This document shows, piece after piece, positions 55,068-63,844 of a stretch of 64,000 bases of DNA. Each line of letters begins with the position of its first letter. Within the stretch, counting starts at the first letter, position 1. Source of the stretch: Thiococcus pfennigii. Lineage in GTDB: Bacteria; Pseudomonadota; Gammaproteobacteria; Chromatiales; Chromatiaceae. The notes under the pieces are model-generated. The model was not told where the DNA came from. It searched no databases and worked only from the letters and a program-made list of their open reading frames with translations. The stretch spans positions 17,190-81,189 of the forward strand of contig NZ_NRRW01000015.1 in assembly GCF_016583835.1 (NCBI RefSeq), given 5' to 3'. A program made the position numbers and the translations under genes.

Positions 55068-55625
55068 TCAACCCCCCTCGCTGCGCCCCGGCGCCAGCGG
55101 GTACCAGTGGTCGTCGCGCGCCGGCGGCAGCAGTTCGCGGCGCAGTGCCGCGAGCGAGGGCAGGGCGCCGCCCGCGCGGCCGGGTGCCCCGCCCGCCGCG
55201 GCGAAGGGGTCCTCCTGCTCGAGCACGTCGCCGAGTTCGGCCTCGATCTGCTCGGGGTCTTCGCCGGCCTCCATCCGTCGCAACGCCTCCGCCATCCCGT
55301 CGCCGATGCGCAGGCCGGTCGTGTCGAACAGCCGCTTCATCAGCCGGGCGGCCGCCTTCGGGTCGTCCTCGTCGATCCCCTCCAGTTCGCCGGACATCGC
55401 GGCGAGGGCCTGCATCATCCGCTCCTCGTCCATCCCCGGGGGCAGGTCCGGGCCGCCGTCCTCGGCCTCGGCACGACCCTTCGAGATCGCGAAGAGCGAG
55501 GCGCGCCGACCGAGGGCGGGCCGGGCGCAGCGCGGGCAGTCCGGGCGGGTCTCGGTGTCGACGCGGCGTGAGAAGAAGCTGAAGATGGTGTGGCAGTCGG
55601 GGCAATAGAACTCGTAGACGGGCAT
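55068..55625 (-). CDS. FmdB-type zinc ribbon protein
   Basis: A 185-residue protein with an N-terminal zinc ribbon (MPVYEFYCPDCHTIFSFF, then DCPRCARPALGRR), the start typical of FmdB-like regulators, followed by a long acidic helical part with EERMMQALAAMSGELEGIDE and LKR-type helices and GMAEALRRMEAGEDPEQIE. Similar proteins occur widely in Chromatiales; their function is unknown. No membrane segment. It stands alone, convergent with rnfE. Confidence 0.8.
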   Translation of the reverse strand: MPVYEFYCPDCHTIFSFFSRRVDTETRPDCPRCARPALGRRASLFAISKGRAEAEDGGPDLPPGMDEERMMQALAAMSGELEGIDEDDPKAAARLMKRLFDTTGLRIGDGMAEALRRMEAGEDPEQIEAELGDVLEQEDPFAAAGGAPGRAGGALPSLAALRRELLPPARDDHWYPLAPGRSEGG

Positions 55626-55839
55626 CGGTCCGTATCCTGCTAATAGGGGTCAGAGTCAGAAACGAACGTCGGAATTCGGTCGTTGGTGTCGGGCTGGGCC
55701 GCGAGTGCCGGCGTCTGGCGATTGGGGCGACACGGCGCGTCGGTTGTCGCCAACGAAACGACCGTCGGGGCGCCACTCGGGCGCCGCAGGGCGGAGCCTG
55801 CGGTCGGGCATCCGTCCTGCGGTCCCTTCGCCCGTCGGC

Positions 55840-56691
55840 CTAGTCTTCGTCCTTGAGCTTGACGATATCGGTGTTGAGGGTGACGACCGAGTCCTTGCGC
55901 AGGTCGGTGATCCCCTCGCGCAGTCGCTCGCGCTGCAGCGTGGCGATCAGTTGCGGCTTGGCCTGCTCGAACGTCGGCGGTTCGGCCTTGCGGGTCTCCT
56001 CGAGCAGGATCACGTGCCAGCCGAACTGGGTATGCACGGGCTTGGTGTTGTAGCGGCCGGGTTTGAGCCCTTTGACGGCGTCGGCGAACGGTTTGACCAT
56101 CTGGTCGGCGCTGAACCAATCGAGGTCGCCGCCGTTCTTGCCGGTCGGGCCGAGGGAATGCTGCTGCGCCAGTTCAGCGAACTTGGCCCCCTTGTCGAGC
56201 TGGCCGATCAGCCGCTTCGCCTCGGCCTCGTCGGCGACCAGGATGTGGCGCGCCTTGTACTCGGTGCGCTCGGCGCCGGTGACGAACCTGTCGTAGGCCT
56301 TCTTGAGCTCGGCGTCACTCGGTGGTTCGTCCTCCAGCATCGCCCGCTGGGCGGCGGCCGAGAGGATCTTCATCGTCTGGAGCTGGATCGTGCCGCGCAC
56401 GTCGTCGCGCGCGTCGAGGCCCTGCCGCTTCCCCGCCTGGGCGACGATGACCAGATTGATGAATTCGTTGAAGACCTGCTCCTGGAACTCCTGGGTGTTC
56501 TCGGCCCGTTCCTCCTGCATCCGCTCGAAATAGAAGATCTGGAAGGTCTCTAGCGGGATCGCTTCGCCGTTGATCGTCGCGATGACCGCGTCGTCGCCCG
56601 AGCCGTCATCGGCGGCCAGGACGGGGGCCGCCTGCATGGCAATTGCGAGGCACAGGCCGCCGGCGAGGGCGGCGAGACGGAAACTCTTCAT
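55840..56691 (-). CDS. periplasmic peptidyl-prolyl isomerase, parvulin type
   Basis: A 283-residue exported folding factor. It has a signal peptide (AALAGGLCLAIAMQAAPVLA), a SurA-like N-terminal helical part (FQIFYFERMQEERAENTQEF) and a parvulin domain: KARHILVADEAEAKRLI, FAELAQQHSLGPTGKNGGDL, GWFS-like DWFSADQMV, and HTQFGWHVILLEETR. AGGAG lies before the ATG. It is third in ispZ-yciI-ppiC; the bolA gene often found in this set is missing here. Downstream (55626-55839) is a short region with a fragment of REP family 3 (GGGGTCAGAG at 55645). Confidence 0.9.
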   Translation of the reverse strand: MKSFRLAALAGGLCLAIAMQAAPVLAADDGSGDDAVIATINGEAIPLETFQIFYFERMQEERAENTQEFQEQVFNEFINLVIVAQAGKRQGLDARDDVRGTIQLQTMKILSAAAQRAMLEDEPPSDAELKKAYDRFVTGAERTEYKARHILVADEAEAKRLIGQLDKGAKFAELAQQHSLGPTGKNGGDLDWFSADQMVKPFADAVKGLKPGRYNTKPVHTQFGWHVILLEETRKAEPPTFEQAKPQLIATLQRERLREGITDLRKDSVVTLNTDIVKLKDED

Positions 56692-56782
56692 CGATGGGCT
56701 CCTTGGGGGTGGATGTTGGATTCGGTTGTTGCCGCCGGCCGGCCCGCCCGGCAGCGGCGCTCTGGGGCCGGGCTTGGGCGGG

Positions 56783-57085
56783 TCAAGCCGGCAGGACCTT
56801 CAGGAAGGGTTTGACGACGACCTCCGCGTAGACCCCCGCGGCCCGATACGGATCGGCGGCCGCCCAGGCCTGGGCGGCCGCGAGGTCGCTGAACTCGGCG
56901 ACGACGAGCGAGCCGCTGAACCCCGCCGGGCCAGGGTCCGGGCTGTCGATGGCCGGGTGCGGGCCGGCGATGAGCAGGCGTCCCTCCTCCTGCAGGCGGC
57001 GCAGCCGCTCCAGGTGCGCCGGGCGCGCCTCCAGCCGCGCGGCGAGGCTCTCCGGGTGGTCGCGGGCGATGATCGCGTAGTACAC
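56783..57085 (-). CDS. YciI family protein
   Basis: A 100-residue protein with the YciI ferredoxin-like fold. It starts [20 protein letters not shown] and keeps the His-Asp pair of the family (the H near RPAHLERL and D near [15 protein letters not shown]), proposed as active-site residues. The reaction is unknown. The start is one base after the ispZ stop, so the two are translationally linked. Confidence 0.9.
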   Translation of the reverse strand: MYYAIIARDHPESLAARLEARPAHLERLRRLQEEGRLLIAGPHPAIDSPDPGPAGFSGSLVVAEFSDLAAAQAWAAADPYRAAGVYAEVVVKPFLKVLPA

Positions 57086-57086
57086 G

Positions 57087-57755
57087 TCAATTGGCCTCCA
57101 TGGGCTGTGGTGCCGGTTCCTCGATGTGGCGGGCGAGATAGAAGGACTGGGCGATCACGAAGAGGATCGTCAGCCCCAGCATGCCGAACAGCTTGAAGTT
57201 GACCCAGAGTTGCTCCCGGCCGTAGGCGTTCTCGCAGAGCGTGAGGACGGCGCCGCCGAACTGCGCCGCGCACTGGGCGAGGTCGATGTCGGTCTGGCCG
57301 GCGGCGGCGATCAGGGCCGCCTCGGCGGTGAAGAAGCCGTTGGCGAAGGCCAGATTCACGACCCCGGCGAGCATGAAGAAGCCGACCCAGAGGAGGTTCA
57401 GCCGTCGCCAGACGGGGGCCGGGACCCTGACCGTTTGGCCCATCAGGCGTTCGATCAGCGTGCGCTCGCCGATGAAGTGGCTGCCGAGGAAGGCCGCCGC
57501 GAACAGCCAGTTGACGATCGACGGCTTCCACATGATGAAGGTGCGGTCATGTAAAAGGAGAGTCAGGCCCCCAAATACGACCAGCAGGGCCAGGGTCACC
57601 AGCGGCATCGTCTCGACGCGACGACGTCGCAGCCAGACGCCGCCGACCTGGATCGCCGAGGCGAGGATCGCGACCGCCGTCGCGACATAGATGTCGAAGA
57701 GCTGATAGGCGACGAAGAACAGGAGGATCGGAAAGAAATCGCTGAGGAGCTTCAT
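57087..57755 (-). CDS. ispZ: septation protein A / inner membrane protein YciB
   Basis: A 222-residue inner-membrane protein with five or six helices. Family blocks are [54 protein letters not shown] and [20 protein letters not shown], then INRL-like [19 protein letters not shown]. YciB/IspA is needed for normal septation and envelope integrity. First gene of the ispZ-yciI-ppiC set. Slightly longer than usual owing to a PAPQPMEAN tail. Confidence 0.93.
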   Translation of the reverse strand: MKLLSDFFPILLFFVAYQLFDIYVATAVAILASAIQVGGVWLRRRRVETMPLVTLALLVVFGGLTLLLHDRTFIMWKPSIVNWLFAAAFLGSHFIGERTLIERLMGQTVRVPAPVWRRLNLLWVGFFMLAGVVNLAFANGFFTAEAALIAAAGQTDIDLAQCAAQFGGAVLTLCENAYGREQLWVNFKLFGMLGLTILFVIAQSFYLARHIEEPAPQPMEAN

Positions 57756-57884
57756 CCTGGAGACCCGCTAGCTGTGCGCGCGAGGAGACAAGGGCGGACC
57801 GGCATCGAGCGAGACCGTCGCGTCGCGACCGGTGGGTGCCCATTGACGTCGATCGCGCGCCCGGCTGTCAACTCCTGGCGCGCG

Positions 57885-58260
57885 TGGTAACCCGACAGCG
57901 GCCTCGGCGGGCACCGCATCGCCGGCCGTCGGGTTACGCCCCGAGGGGCTAACCCGACCTACGGCCCCGGCGATATCGGCACGGCCCGTAGGTCGGGTTA
58001 GGCGCGCCAGCACGGCGGTCGCCGAGAAGGACCAGCCCAGCGCGCGCCGTAACCCGACATGGGCCTCTGCCGGGCGCCGCATCGCCGGCCGTCGGGTTAC
58101 GCCCTGAGGGGCTAACCCGACCTACGGTCCCGGCGAAGACCGGCACGGCCCGTAGGTCGGGTTAGGCGCGCTGGCACGGCGGTCGCCGAGAAGGAACAGG
58201 CCCGCGCGCGCCGTAACCCGACATGGGCCTCTGCCGGGTGCCGCGTTGCCGGCCGTTGCG
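57885..58260. repeat. REP family C, tandem ~164-bp units
   Basis: About 2.3 copies with GTAGGTCGGGTTAGGCGCGC at 57988 and 58152 (period 164). Each unit has GTCGGGTTACGCCC followed by GGGGCTAACCCGACCTAC (a long REP hairpin with GTAG) and CGCGCGCCGTAACCCGACA. It fills the space between ispZ and the PHP gene; nothing else is recognisable in 57756-58358. Confidence 0.88.
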
Positions 58261-58358
58261 GCCCGGCAGGCGGCGTTGCGCCGAAGCCCGCATGACGAGC
58301 ACGCCGAGGGGGCCGTTTCGCGCGACGCCCGGCGCGATGAAGAGGGTAGAATACGTCC

Positions 58359-59225
58359 ATGCCTCAGACCCCAGACCTCCACAGTCACTCGACAGCGTCC
58401 GACGGGACGCTTCCCCCCGAACAACTCGTCGCCCGCGCGGCCGCGGCCGGCGTCGAGGTGCTGGCCCTCACCGATCACGACACGACCGCCGGCCTGGCCG
58501 CGGCCGAGCGCGCCGCGGCGCCCCTCGGCCTGACGCTGGTCCCCGGCGTCGAGGTTTCGGTCACGTGGGGTGGGCGCACGATCCACGTCGTCGGCCTGCA
58601 CATCGATCGTCATTGCCCGGTGCTCGACGCCGGGCTCGCGCGCCAGCTCGCCTACCGCGACTGGCGTGCCCGCGAGATCGGCCGGCGCCTCGCCGCGCAC
58701 GGCATCCCCGACGCCTACGATGGTGCCCGGGCGCTCGCCCACGGCCAACTCGTCGGGCGCACCCACTTCGCCCGCCTCATCGTCGGCCTGGGCCGCGCGC
58801 GCAGCGTCGCCGAGGTCTTCAAGCGCTTCCTGGTGCGCGGCAGGCCCGGCCATGTGGCCAGCGAGTGGGCCTCGCTCGAGGAGGCCGTCGGCTGGATCCG
58901 CGCCGCCGGTGGCCAGGCGGTGATCGCCCATCCGGGGCGCTATGGGCTCACGCGCACCAAGATGCTGAACCTGATCGGCACCTTTCGCGAGCTGGGCGGG
59001 GCCGGCATCGAGGTCATCTCCGGCAGCCACAGCCGCGACGAGGCCTTCGTCTTCGCCCGCTACGCCCGCGAGGAGCGGCTCCTGGCCTCGGCGGGTTCCG
59101 ACTATCATGGCCCCGAGGACCCCTGGGTCGAGCTCGGCCGGCTGCCGGCATTGCCGTCCGGCTGTACGCCGATCTGGCGGGATTGGCACCAGGCACCGGC
59201 GCCGCGCGCCGCCTGCGGTGCATGA
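58359..59225 (+). CDS. PHP-domain phosphoesterase, RNase AM type
   Basis: A 288-residue metal-dependent hydrolase. The PHP motifs are DLHSHSTASDGTLPPE, LTDHDTTAGL, VPGVEVSV, IAHPGRYGLT and a C-terminal AGSDYHGPED, giving the His/Asp set for a trinuclear metal site. Close homologs (YciV, RNase AM) trim 5' ends of rRNA and act on short nucleotides. It overlaps or abuts the following YciO gene and is probably co-transcribed with it. Confidence 0.9.
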   Translation: MPQTPDLHSHSTASDGTLPPEQLVARAAAAGVEVLALTDHDTTAGLAAAERAAAPLGLTLVPGVEVSVTWGGRTIHVVGLHIDRHCPVLDAGLARQLAYRDWRAREIGRRLAAHGIPDAYDGARALAHGQLVGRTHFARLIVGLGRARSVAEVFKRFLVRGRPGHVASEWASLEEAVGWIRAAGGQAVIAHPGRYGLTRTKMLNLIGTFRELGGAGIEVISGSHSRDEAFVFARYAREERLLASAGSDYHGPEDPWVELGRLPALPSGCTPIWRDWHQAPAPRAACGA

Positions 59226-59242
59226 GCGGCAACGAGGACGAC

Positions 59243-59866
59243 ATGGCCCAGTACTTCGAGGTCCACCCGGACAACCCGCAGCCGCGCCTCGTGCGCCGCG
59301 CCGTCGAGATCCTGCTCGAGGGGGGCGTCATCGTCTACCCGACCGACTCCTCCTATGCGCTCGGTTGCCAGATCGGCGAGAAGTCGGCGATGGAGCGCAT
59401 CCGTCGCATCCGCCGGCTCGACGACAAGCACAACTTCACGCTCGTCTGCCGCGACCTCTCCGAGATCACGACCTACGCGAAGATCGACAACCAGGCCTTC
59501 CGGCTGCTGAAGAACCTCACACCGGGCCCCTACACCGTGATCTACCAGGCGACGAAGCAGGTGCCGCGCCGCCTCTTGCATCCGAAGCGCAAGACCATCG
59601 GCATTCGGGTGCCGGAGAACGCGATCTGCCGGGCGCTGCTCGAGGCCCTCGATCAGCCGATCCTGAGCACGACCCTGATCCTGCCCGGCGCCGACCGTCC
59701 ACTGACCGACCCCGAGGAGATGCGCGAGGAACTCGGGCACTGCGTCGATCTCATCATCGACGGCGGCTTCTGCGGCCTGGAGCCGACGACGGTCGTCGAC
59801 ATGACGCAGGAGACGCCGGTGCTGCTGCGGGTCGGCAAGGGCGATCCGCGCCTGTTCGAGGAATAG
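59243..59866 (+). CDS. YciO/Sua5 family protein (threonylcarbamoyl-AMP synthase-like)
   Basis: A 207-residue protein of the Sua5/YciO/YrdC fold. It starts MAQYFEVHPDNPQPRLV and shows GGVIVYPTDSSYALGCQ, KHNFTLVCRDLSEI, LKNLTPGPYTVIYQATKQVP and KTIGIRVPEN. The sequence is of the YciO subgroup, whose part in t6A tRNA synthesis is less certain than for TsaC. Start 59243 is chosen for the GAGG before it and the family's usual N-terminus; an ATG at 59222 overlapping the previous stop is possible. Confidence 0.9.
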   Translation: MAQYFEVHPDNPQPRLVRRAVEILLEGGVIVYPTDSSYALGCQIGEKSAMERIRRIRRLDDKHNFTLVCRDLSEITTYAKIDNQAFRLLKNLTPGPYTVIYQATKQVPRRLLHPKRKTIGIRVPENAICRALLEALDQPILSTTLILPGADRPLTDPEEMREELGHCVDLIIDGGFCGLEPTTVVDMTQETPVLLRVGKGDPRLFEE

Positions 59867-59890
59867 GGCCAGGACCCGTATAATCCGGGC

Positions 59891-60580
59891 ATGGAGTCCA
59901 TCAACGCCATCCAACTCGCCGCCGTCCTGGTCATCCCGGTCCTCTTCGCGATCACGGCCCACGAGGCCGCGCACGGCTGGGTCGCGAGCCGGCTGGGCGA
60001 CCCGACGGCCCGCCAACTCGGGCGCGTCACCTTCAACCCCTTCAAGCACGTCGATCCGATCGGCACCCTGGCGGTGCCGGTGGCGACCTTCTTCCTGGGC
60101 GGCTTCCTGTTCGGCTGGGCCAAACCCGTGCCGGTCGACTGGCGCAACCTGCGCGACCCGCGCCGCGACATGGCCCTGGTCGCGCTCGCCGGCCCCGGGG
60201 CGAATCTCGTCATGGCCCTCTTCTGGGGCCTGATGGTCCAGCTCGGCCTGGCCCTCGGCGCGGCCGTCCCGTGGCTCGCCGCGCCGCTGCTGCTGATGGG
60301 CGCCGCCGGCGTGCTGATCAACGTCCTGCTGATGGTGCTCAACCTGTTCCCGCTGCCGCCGCTCGACGGCGGCCGGGTGCTCACGGCCCTGCTGCCGCCG
60401 CGCTGGGCAATGGCGTTCGCGCGGCTCGAGCCCTACGGCCTCATCCTGCTGCTCGCCCTGCTCGTGTTCGGCGTGCTCGGCGGCCTGCTCTGGCCGGTGA
60501 TGCACGGCCTGATCGAGCTGCTCCCGGGCGGCCCCGCGGCGCTCGCGATCGTCGCCGGCCTGTTGCAGCAGACGCCCTAA
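59891..60580 (+). CDS. site-2 protease family membrane metalloprotease
   Basis: A 229-residue M50-type protein with about five helices and no PDZ domain. The zinc motif is ITAHEAAHGWVA (HExxH) and the third ligand is in LNLFPLPPLDGGRVL. The block KHVDPIGTLAVPVATF is typical of the small SpoIVFB-like group found upstream of trpS in many proteobacteria. Its substrate is unknown. trpS begins 21 bp after the stop. Confidence 0.9.
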   Translation: MESINAIQLAAVLVIPVLFAITAHEAAHGWVASRLGDPTARQLGRVTFNPFKHVDPIGTLAVPVATFFLGGFLFGWAKPVPVDWRNLRDPRRDMALVALAGPGANLVMALFWGLMVQLGLALGAAVPWLAAPLLLMGAAGVLINVLLMVLNLFPLPPLDGGRVLTALLPPRWAMAFARLEPYGLILLLALLVFGVLGGLLWPVMHGLIELLPGGPAALAIVAGLLQQTP

Positions 60581-60601
60581 TCTTCAAGAGGAAAGCGATC
60601 C

Positions 60602-61819
60602 TTGGCCCCCGTCACCGCTCAGAATGCCCGTGTCCTCTCCGGCATGCGACCGACCGGTCGCCTGCACCTCGGCCACTATCACGGGGTGTTGAAGAACTGG
60701 CTCGAACTCCAGCACGAGTACGAGTGCTTCTTCTTCGTCGCCGACTGGCATGCCCTCACGACCGAGTACGAAGACCCGTCGCGGATCCCGGCGAGCATCG
60801 AGGAGATGATCATCGACTGGCTCGCCGCCGGCATCAATCCCGGGGCCGCGACCCTGTTCATCCAGTCGCGGGTGCCCGAGCACGCCGAGCTGCACCTGCT
60901 GCTGTCGATGATCACCCCCCTCGGGTGGTTGGAGCGGGTGCCGACCTACAAGGACCAGCAGGAGCGGCTCAAGGAGAAGGATCTGGCGACCTACGGCTTC
61001 CTCGGCTACCCGTTGCTGCAGAGCGCCGATATCCTGATCTACAAGGCCGGCCTGGTGCCGGTCGGCGAGGACCAGGTGGCCCACGTCGAGCTGACCCGCG
61101 AGGTCGCACGGCGCTTCAACCACATCTACGGGCGCGAGCCGGACTTCGAGGAGAAGGCCGAGCAGGCCAAGCGCAAGATGGGCAAGAAGAACGCCCAGCT
61201 CTTCGATCGGCTGCGTCGCAGCTACCGGGAGCAGGGCGACCAGGAGGCCCTCGGGGTCGCCCGCGCGCTGCTCGAGACCCAGGCCAACATCACCCTCGGC
61301 GACCGCGAGCGCCTGTTCGGCTATCTCGAGGGCGGCGGGCGGGTCATCTTGCCGGAGCCGGCGCCGCTCTTGACCGCGGCCTCGAAGATGCCCGGGCTCG
61401 ACGGGCAGAAGATGTCGAAGTCCTACAACAACACGATCTCGCTGCGCGACGAGCCGGCGGCGGTGGAGAAGGCCCTGCGCACGATGCCGACCGACCCGCA
61501 GCGGGTGCGCCGCAGCGACCCGGGCGAGCCGGAGAAGTGTCCGGTCTGGTCGCTGCACCAGGTCTACTCGGACGAATCGGTGCGCACCTGGGTGCAAGAA
61601 GGCTGCCGTAGCGCCGGGATCGGCTGTCTGGAGTGCAAGCAGCCGGTCATCGATGCGGTCCTCGCCGAGCTTGTGCCGATCCAGCAGCGTGCCCAGGAGT
61701 ACGCCCAGCAGCCAGAGCTGGTGCGCACCCTCATCAACGAAGGCTGCGAACGCGCCCGGGCCGTGGCGCGCGAGACGATGGACGAGGTGCGCCGCGCGAT
61801 GTCGCTGGTGGGCTCCTGA
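60602..61819 (+). CDS. trpS: tryptophanyl-tRNA synthetase
   Basis: A 405-residue class I synthetase. The HIGH-like motif is GRLHLGHYHG, the KMSKS motif [12 protein letters not shown], and the tryptophan pocket has ADWHALTTEYED and PVGEDQVAHVELTREV. It is longer than the 330-residue E. coli form owing to an insertion around residues 190-235, as in other TrpS of this order. The TTG start at 60602 is supported by AAGAGG 9 bases upstream and the family N-terminus (VLSGMRPTG). It leads trpS-scpA-scpB. Confidence 0.93.
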   Translation: MAPVTAQNARVLSGMRPTGRLHLGHYHGVLKNWLELQHEYECFFFVADWHALTTEYEDPSRIPASIEEMIIDWLAAGINPGAATLFIQSRVPEHAELHLLLSMITPLGWLERVPTYKDQQERLKEKDLATYGFLGYPLLQSADILIYKAGLVPVGEDQVAHVELTREVARRFNHIYGREPDFEEKAEQAKRKMGKKNAQLFDRLRRSYREQGDQEALGVARALLETQANITLGDRERLFGYLEGGGRVILPEPAPLLTAASKMPGLDGQKMSKSYNNTISLRDEPAAVEKALRTMPTDPQRVRRSDPGEPEKCPVWSLHQVYSDESVRTWVQEGCRSAGIGCLECKQPVIDAVLAELVPIQQRAQEYAQQPELVRTLINEGCERARAVARETMDEVRRAMSLVGS

Positions 61820-61839
61820 CCGCGCTCCCCGCCGGCACC

Positions 61840-62646
61840 GTGACCGCCGAGCCGGACCTCTCCGAGGCCCCGTGCGCGCTGGTCCGGGGCGCGCCGCTCT
61901 TCAAGCTCCCCGAGGACCTCTACATCCCGCCGGATGCCTTGGAGGTCTTCCTCGAGGCCTTCGAGGGGCCGCTCGACCTGTTGCTCTACCTGATCAAGCG
62001 GCAGAACCTCGACATCCTCGACATCCCGATCGCGGCCATCACCGACCAATACATGGAGTACGTGGAGCTGATGAAGCAGGCGCGCCTGGAGCTCGCCGCC
62101 GAATACCTGGTGATGGCCGCGATGCTCGCCGAGATCAAGTCACGGATGCTGCTGCCGCGCCCGGGGGGGGAGTGCGACGAGGACGCGGATCCGCGTGCCG
62201 ACCTGATTCGGCGTCTGCAGGAGTACGAGCGCTTCAAGCAGGCGGCCGAAGACCTCGATGCCCTGCCCAGGCTGGAGCGCGACCTCTTCGCCGTGGCCGT
62301 GTCGATCCCGCCGGGCTACATCCAGCGGCTCCCGCCCGATGTCGATCTGCGCGAGCTGCTCGCGGCGATGCACGGCGTGCTTGCGCGGGCGGAGCACTTC
62401 ACGAGCCACCAGGTCGCGCGCGAGGCGCTGTCGGTGCGCGAGCGGATGTCGCGCCTGCTCGATCGGCTGGCCGATGGCGCGTTCGTCCCCTTCGTGTCGC
62501 TCGTCGAGCTCGGCGAGGGGCGCGCCGGGGTCGTCGTCACCTTCCTCGCGCTCCTGGAGCTCATCAAGGCGGCGAGCCTGGAGCTGGTGCAGGCCGAGCC
62601 CTTCGCGCCGATCCACGTGCGCCGCCGTGCGTACGAGGCCGCATGA
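61840..62646 (+). CDS. scpA: segregation and condensation protein A
   Basis: A 268-residue kleisin that bridges Smc heads with ScpB. Conserved blocks are FEGPLDLLLYLIKRQNLDIL, IPIAAITDQYMEYVELM, LAAEYLVMAAMLAEIKSRML and the C-terminal winged helix FLALLELIKAASLELVQAEPF. The GTG at 61840 is taken as start, 21 bp after trpS; it gives about 35 residues before the conserved FEGPLD, normal for this family in gammaproteobacteria. It overlaps scpB by 4 bases. Confidence 0.92.
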   Translation: MTAEPDLSEAPCALVRGAPLFKLPEDLYIPPDALEVFLEAFEGPLDLLLYLIKRQNLDILDIPIAAITDQYMEYVELMKQARLELAAEYLVMAAMLAEIKSRMLLPRPGGECDEDADPRADLIRRLQEYERFKQAAEDLDALPRLERDLFAVAVSIPPGYIQRLPPDVDLRELLAAMHGVLARAEHFTSHQVAREALSVRERMSRLLDRLADGAFVPFVSLVELGEGRAGVVVTFLALLELIKAASLELVQAEPFAPIHVRRRAYEAA

Positions 62647-63248
62647 GCCGGCCGCCGCTTGTCCAGATCGTCGAGGCCGCCCTGCTGGCCGCCGGCGAGC
62701 CGCTGGCCCTCGATCGGCTGCTGGCGCTCTTCGGCGACGATGAGCGCCCGACGCGCGAGGCGTTGCGCGAGGCCCTCACGGCGCTGGAGATGGACTGCCG
62801 GGGGCGGGGCATCGAACTCGTCGAGGTCGCCGGCGGCTATCGCCTCCAGGTGCGCCGCGAGGTCGCCCCCTGGGTGGCGCGGCTATGGGAAGAGAAGCCG
62901 GCGCGCTACTCCCGCGCCCTGCTCGAGACCCTCGCCCTGATCGCCTACCGTCAACCCATCACCCGTGGCGAGATCGAGGAGATCCGCGGCGTCGTCGTCA
63001 GCACCAACATCGTGCGCACGCTGCTGGAGCGGGAATGGATCCGCGTCGTCGGCCACCGCGACGTCCCCGGCCGGCCGGCCCTCTTCGCGACCACCCGCCG
63101 ATTCCTCGACTACTTCGGCCTGCGCTCCCTCAACGACCTGCCGCCGTTGGCCGAGCTGCGCGCCGACGCCTTCTTCGACACCGTCGCCGTCGACGAAGCG
63201 CCCGCGACCCCGCCCCCTCGCACGGCGCCGCGGCCCGTCGGCCCGTAG
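62643..63248 (+). CDS. scpB: segregation and condensation protein B
   Basis: A 201-residue winged-helix protein that dimerises and binds ScpA in the SMC complex. Blocks are VQIVEAALLAAGEPLALDRL, GYRLQVRREVAPWVARLW, SRALLETLALIAYRQPITRG and IEEIRGVVVSTNIVRTLLER. The TAG stop codon is the first three bases of TAGGTCGGGTTAG, i.e. it is supplied by a family C REP, so the last residues (RTAPRPVGP) may be a replaced terminus. A missing downstream rluB is notable, since scpB-rluB is common. Confidence 0.93.
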   Translation: MSRPPLVQIVEAALLAAGEPLALDRLLALFGDDERPTREALREALTALEMDCRGRGIELVEVAGGYRLQVRREVAPWVARLWEEKPARYSRALLETLALIAYRQPITRGEIEEIRGVVVSTNIVRTLLEREWIRVVGHRDVPGRPALFATTRRFLDYFGLRSLNDLPPLAELRADAFFDTVAVDEAPATPPPRTAPRPVGP

Positions 63249-63517
63249 GTCGGGTTAGCCCCGCAGGGCGTAACCCGACAGCCGGCAACGCGGCTCCGAG
63301 GCCCCTGTCGGGTTACGGCGCGCGCAATCGATTGTTTTAACGGGACCGCCGTGCCGGCGCACCTAACGACGGGTCGTGCCGATATCGCCGGGGCCGTAGG
63401 TCGGGTTAGCCCCGCGGGGCGTAACCCGACGGCCGGCAACGCGGCTCCGAGGCCCCTGTCGGGTTACGGCGCGCGCAATCCTTTCTTTTGCCCCAACCGC
63501 CGTGCCAGCGCGCCTAA
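63242..63517. repeat. REP family C, two ~151-bp units
   Basis: CCGTAGGTCGGGTTAGCCCC at about 63243 and 63394 (period 151). Each unit continues with GGGCGTAACCCGAC, GCCGGCAACGCGGCTCCGAG, CTGTCGGGTTACGGCGCGCG and a short AT-rich gap, and a final CGCGCCTAACCCGACC. The first unit overlaps the scpB stop; the last joins directly to the Rpn fragment. Confidence 0.9.
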
Positions 63518-63844
63518 CCCGACCTCGGGCTCGAGCACAAGAGCCAGCCCGACCATTGGGTGTTGCTCCAGCTCTTGCGTTACATCGTCGCCAGCGGGGA
63601 GCTCTACCGCGACCAGCATCCCAAGGCCAAGACCCTGCCGCCCATCTACCCGCTTGTGCTCTATCACGGCGAGGCGCACTGGCGGGCGCCCGCGTGTTTC
63701 CACGACCTGATCGACCCGCTGCCCGAGGCCCTCGCGCCCTATGTGCCGCAGTTCAGCTACGCCCTGCATGACATCTCGGCCAGGAGCAGCACTGAGATCA
63801 AGGGCGAAGTCTTATCCCGACTGAAGTTTCTCATTTCCGCATAG
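63518..63844 (+). pseudogene. Rpn/PD-(D/E)XK transposase-like nuclease fragment
   Basis: About 108 codons reading [20 protein letters not shown], then [38 protein letters not shown] and [20 protein letters not shown]. This is the middle of the Rpn (recombination-promoting nuclease / putative transposase) family. The N-terminal catalytic part is gone: the family C REP joins at the GLEHKSQ block, with a TAA just before. The end (KFLISA) comes about 100 residues early. It is thus a remnant without a start, though a GTG at 63560 could start a short peptide. Confidence 0.75.
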
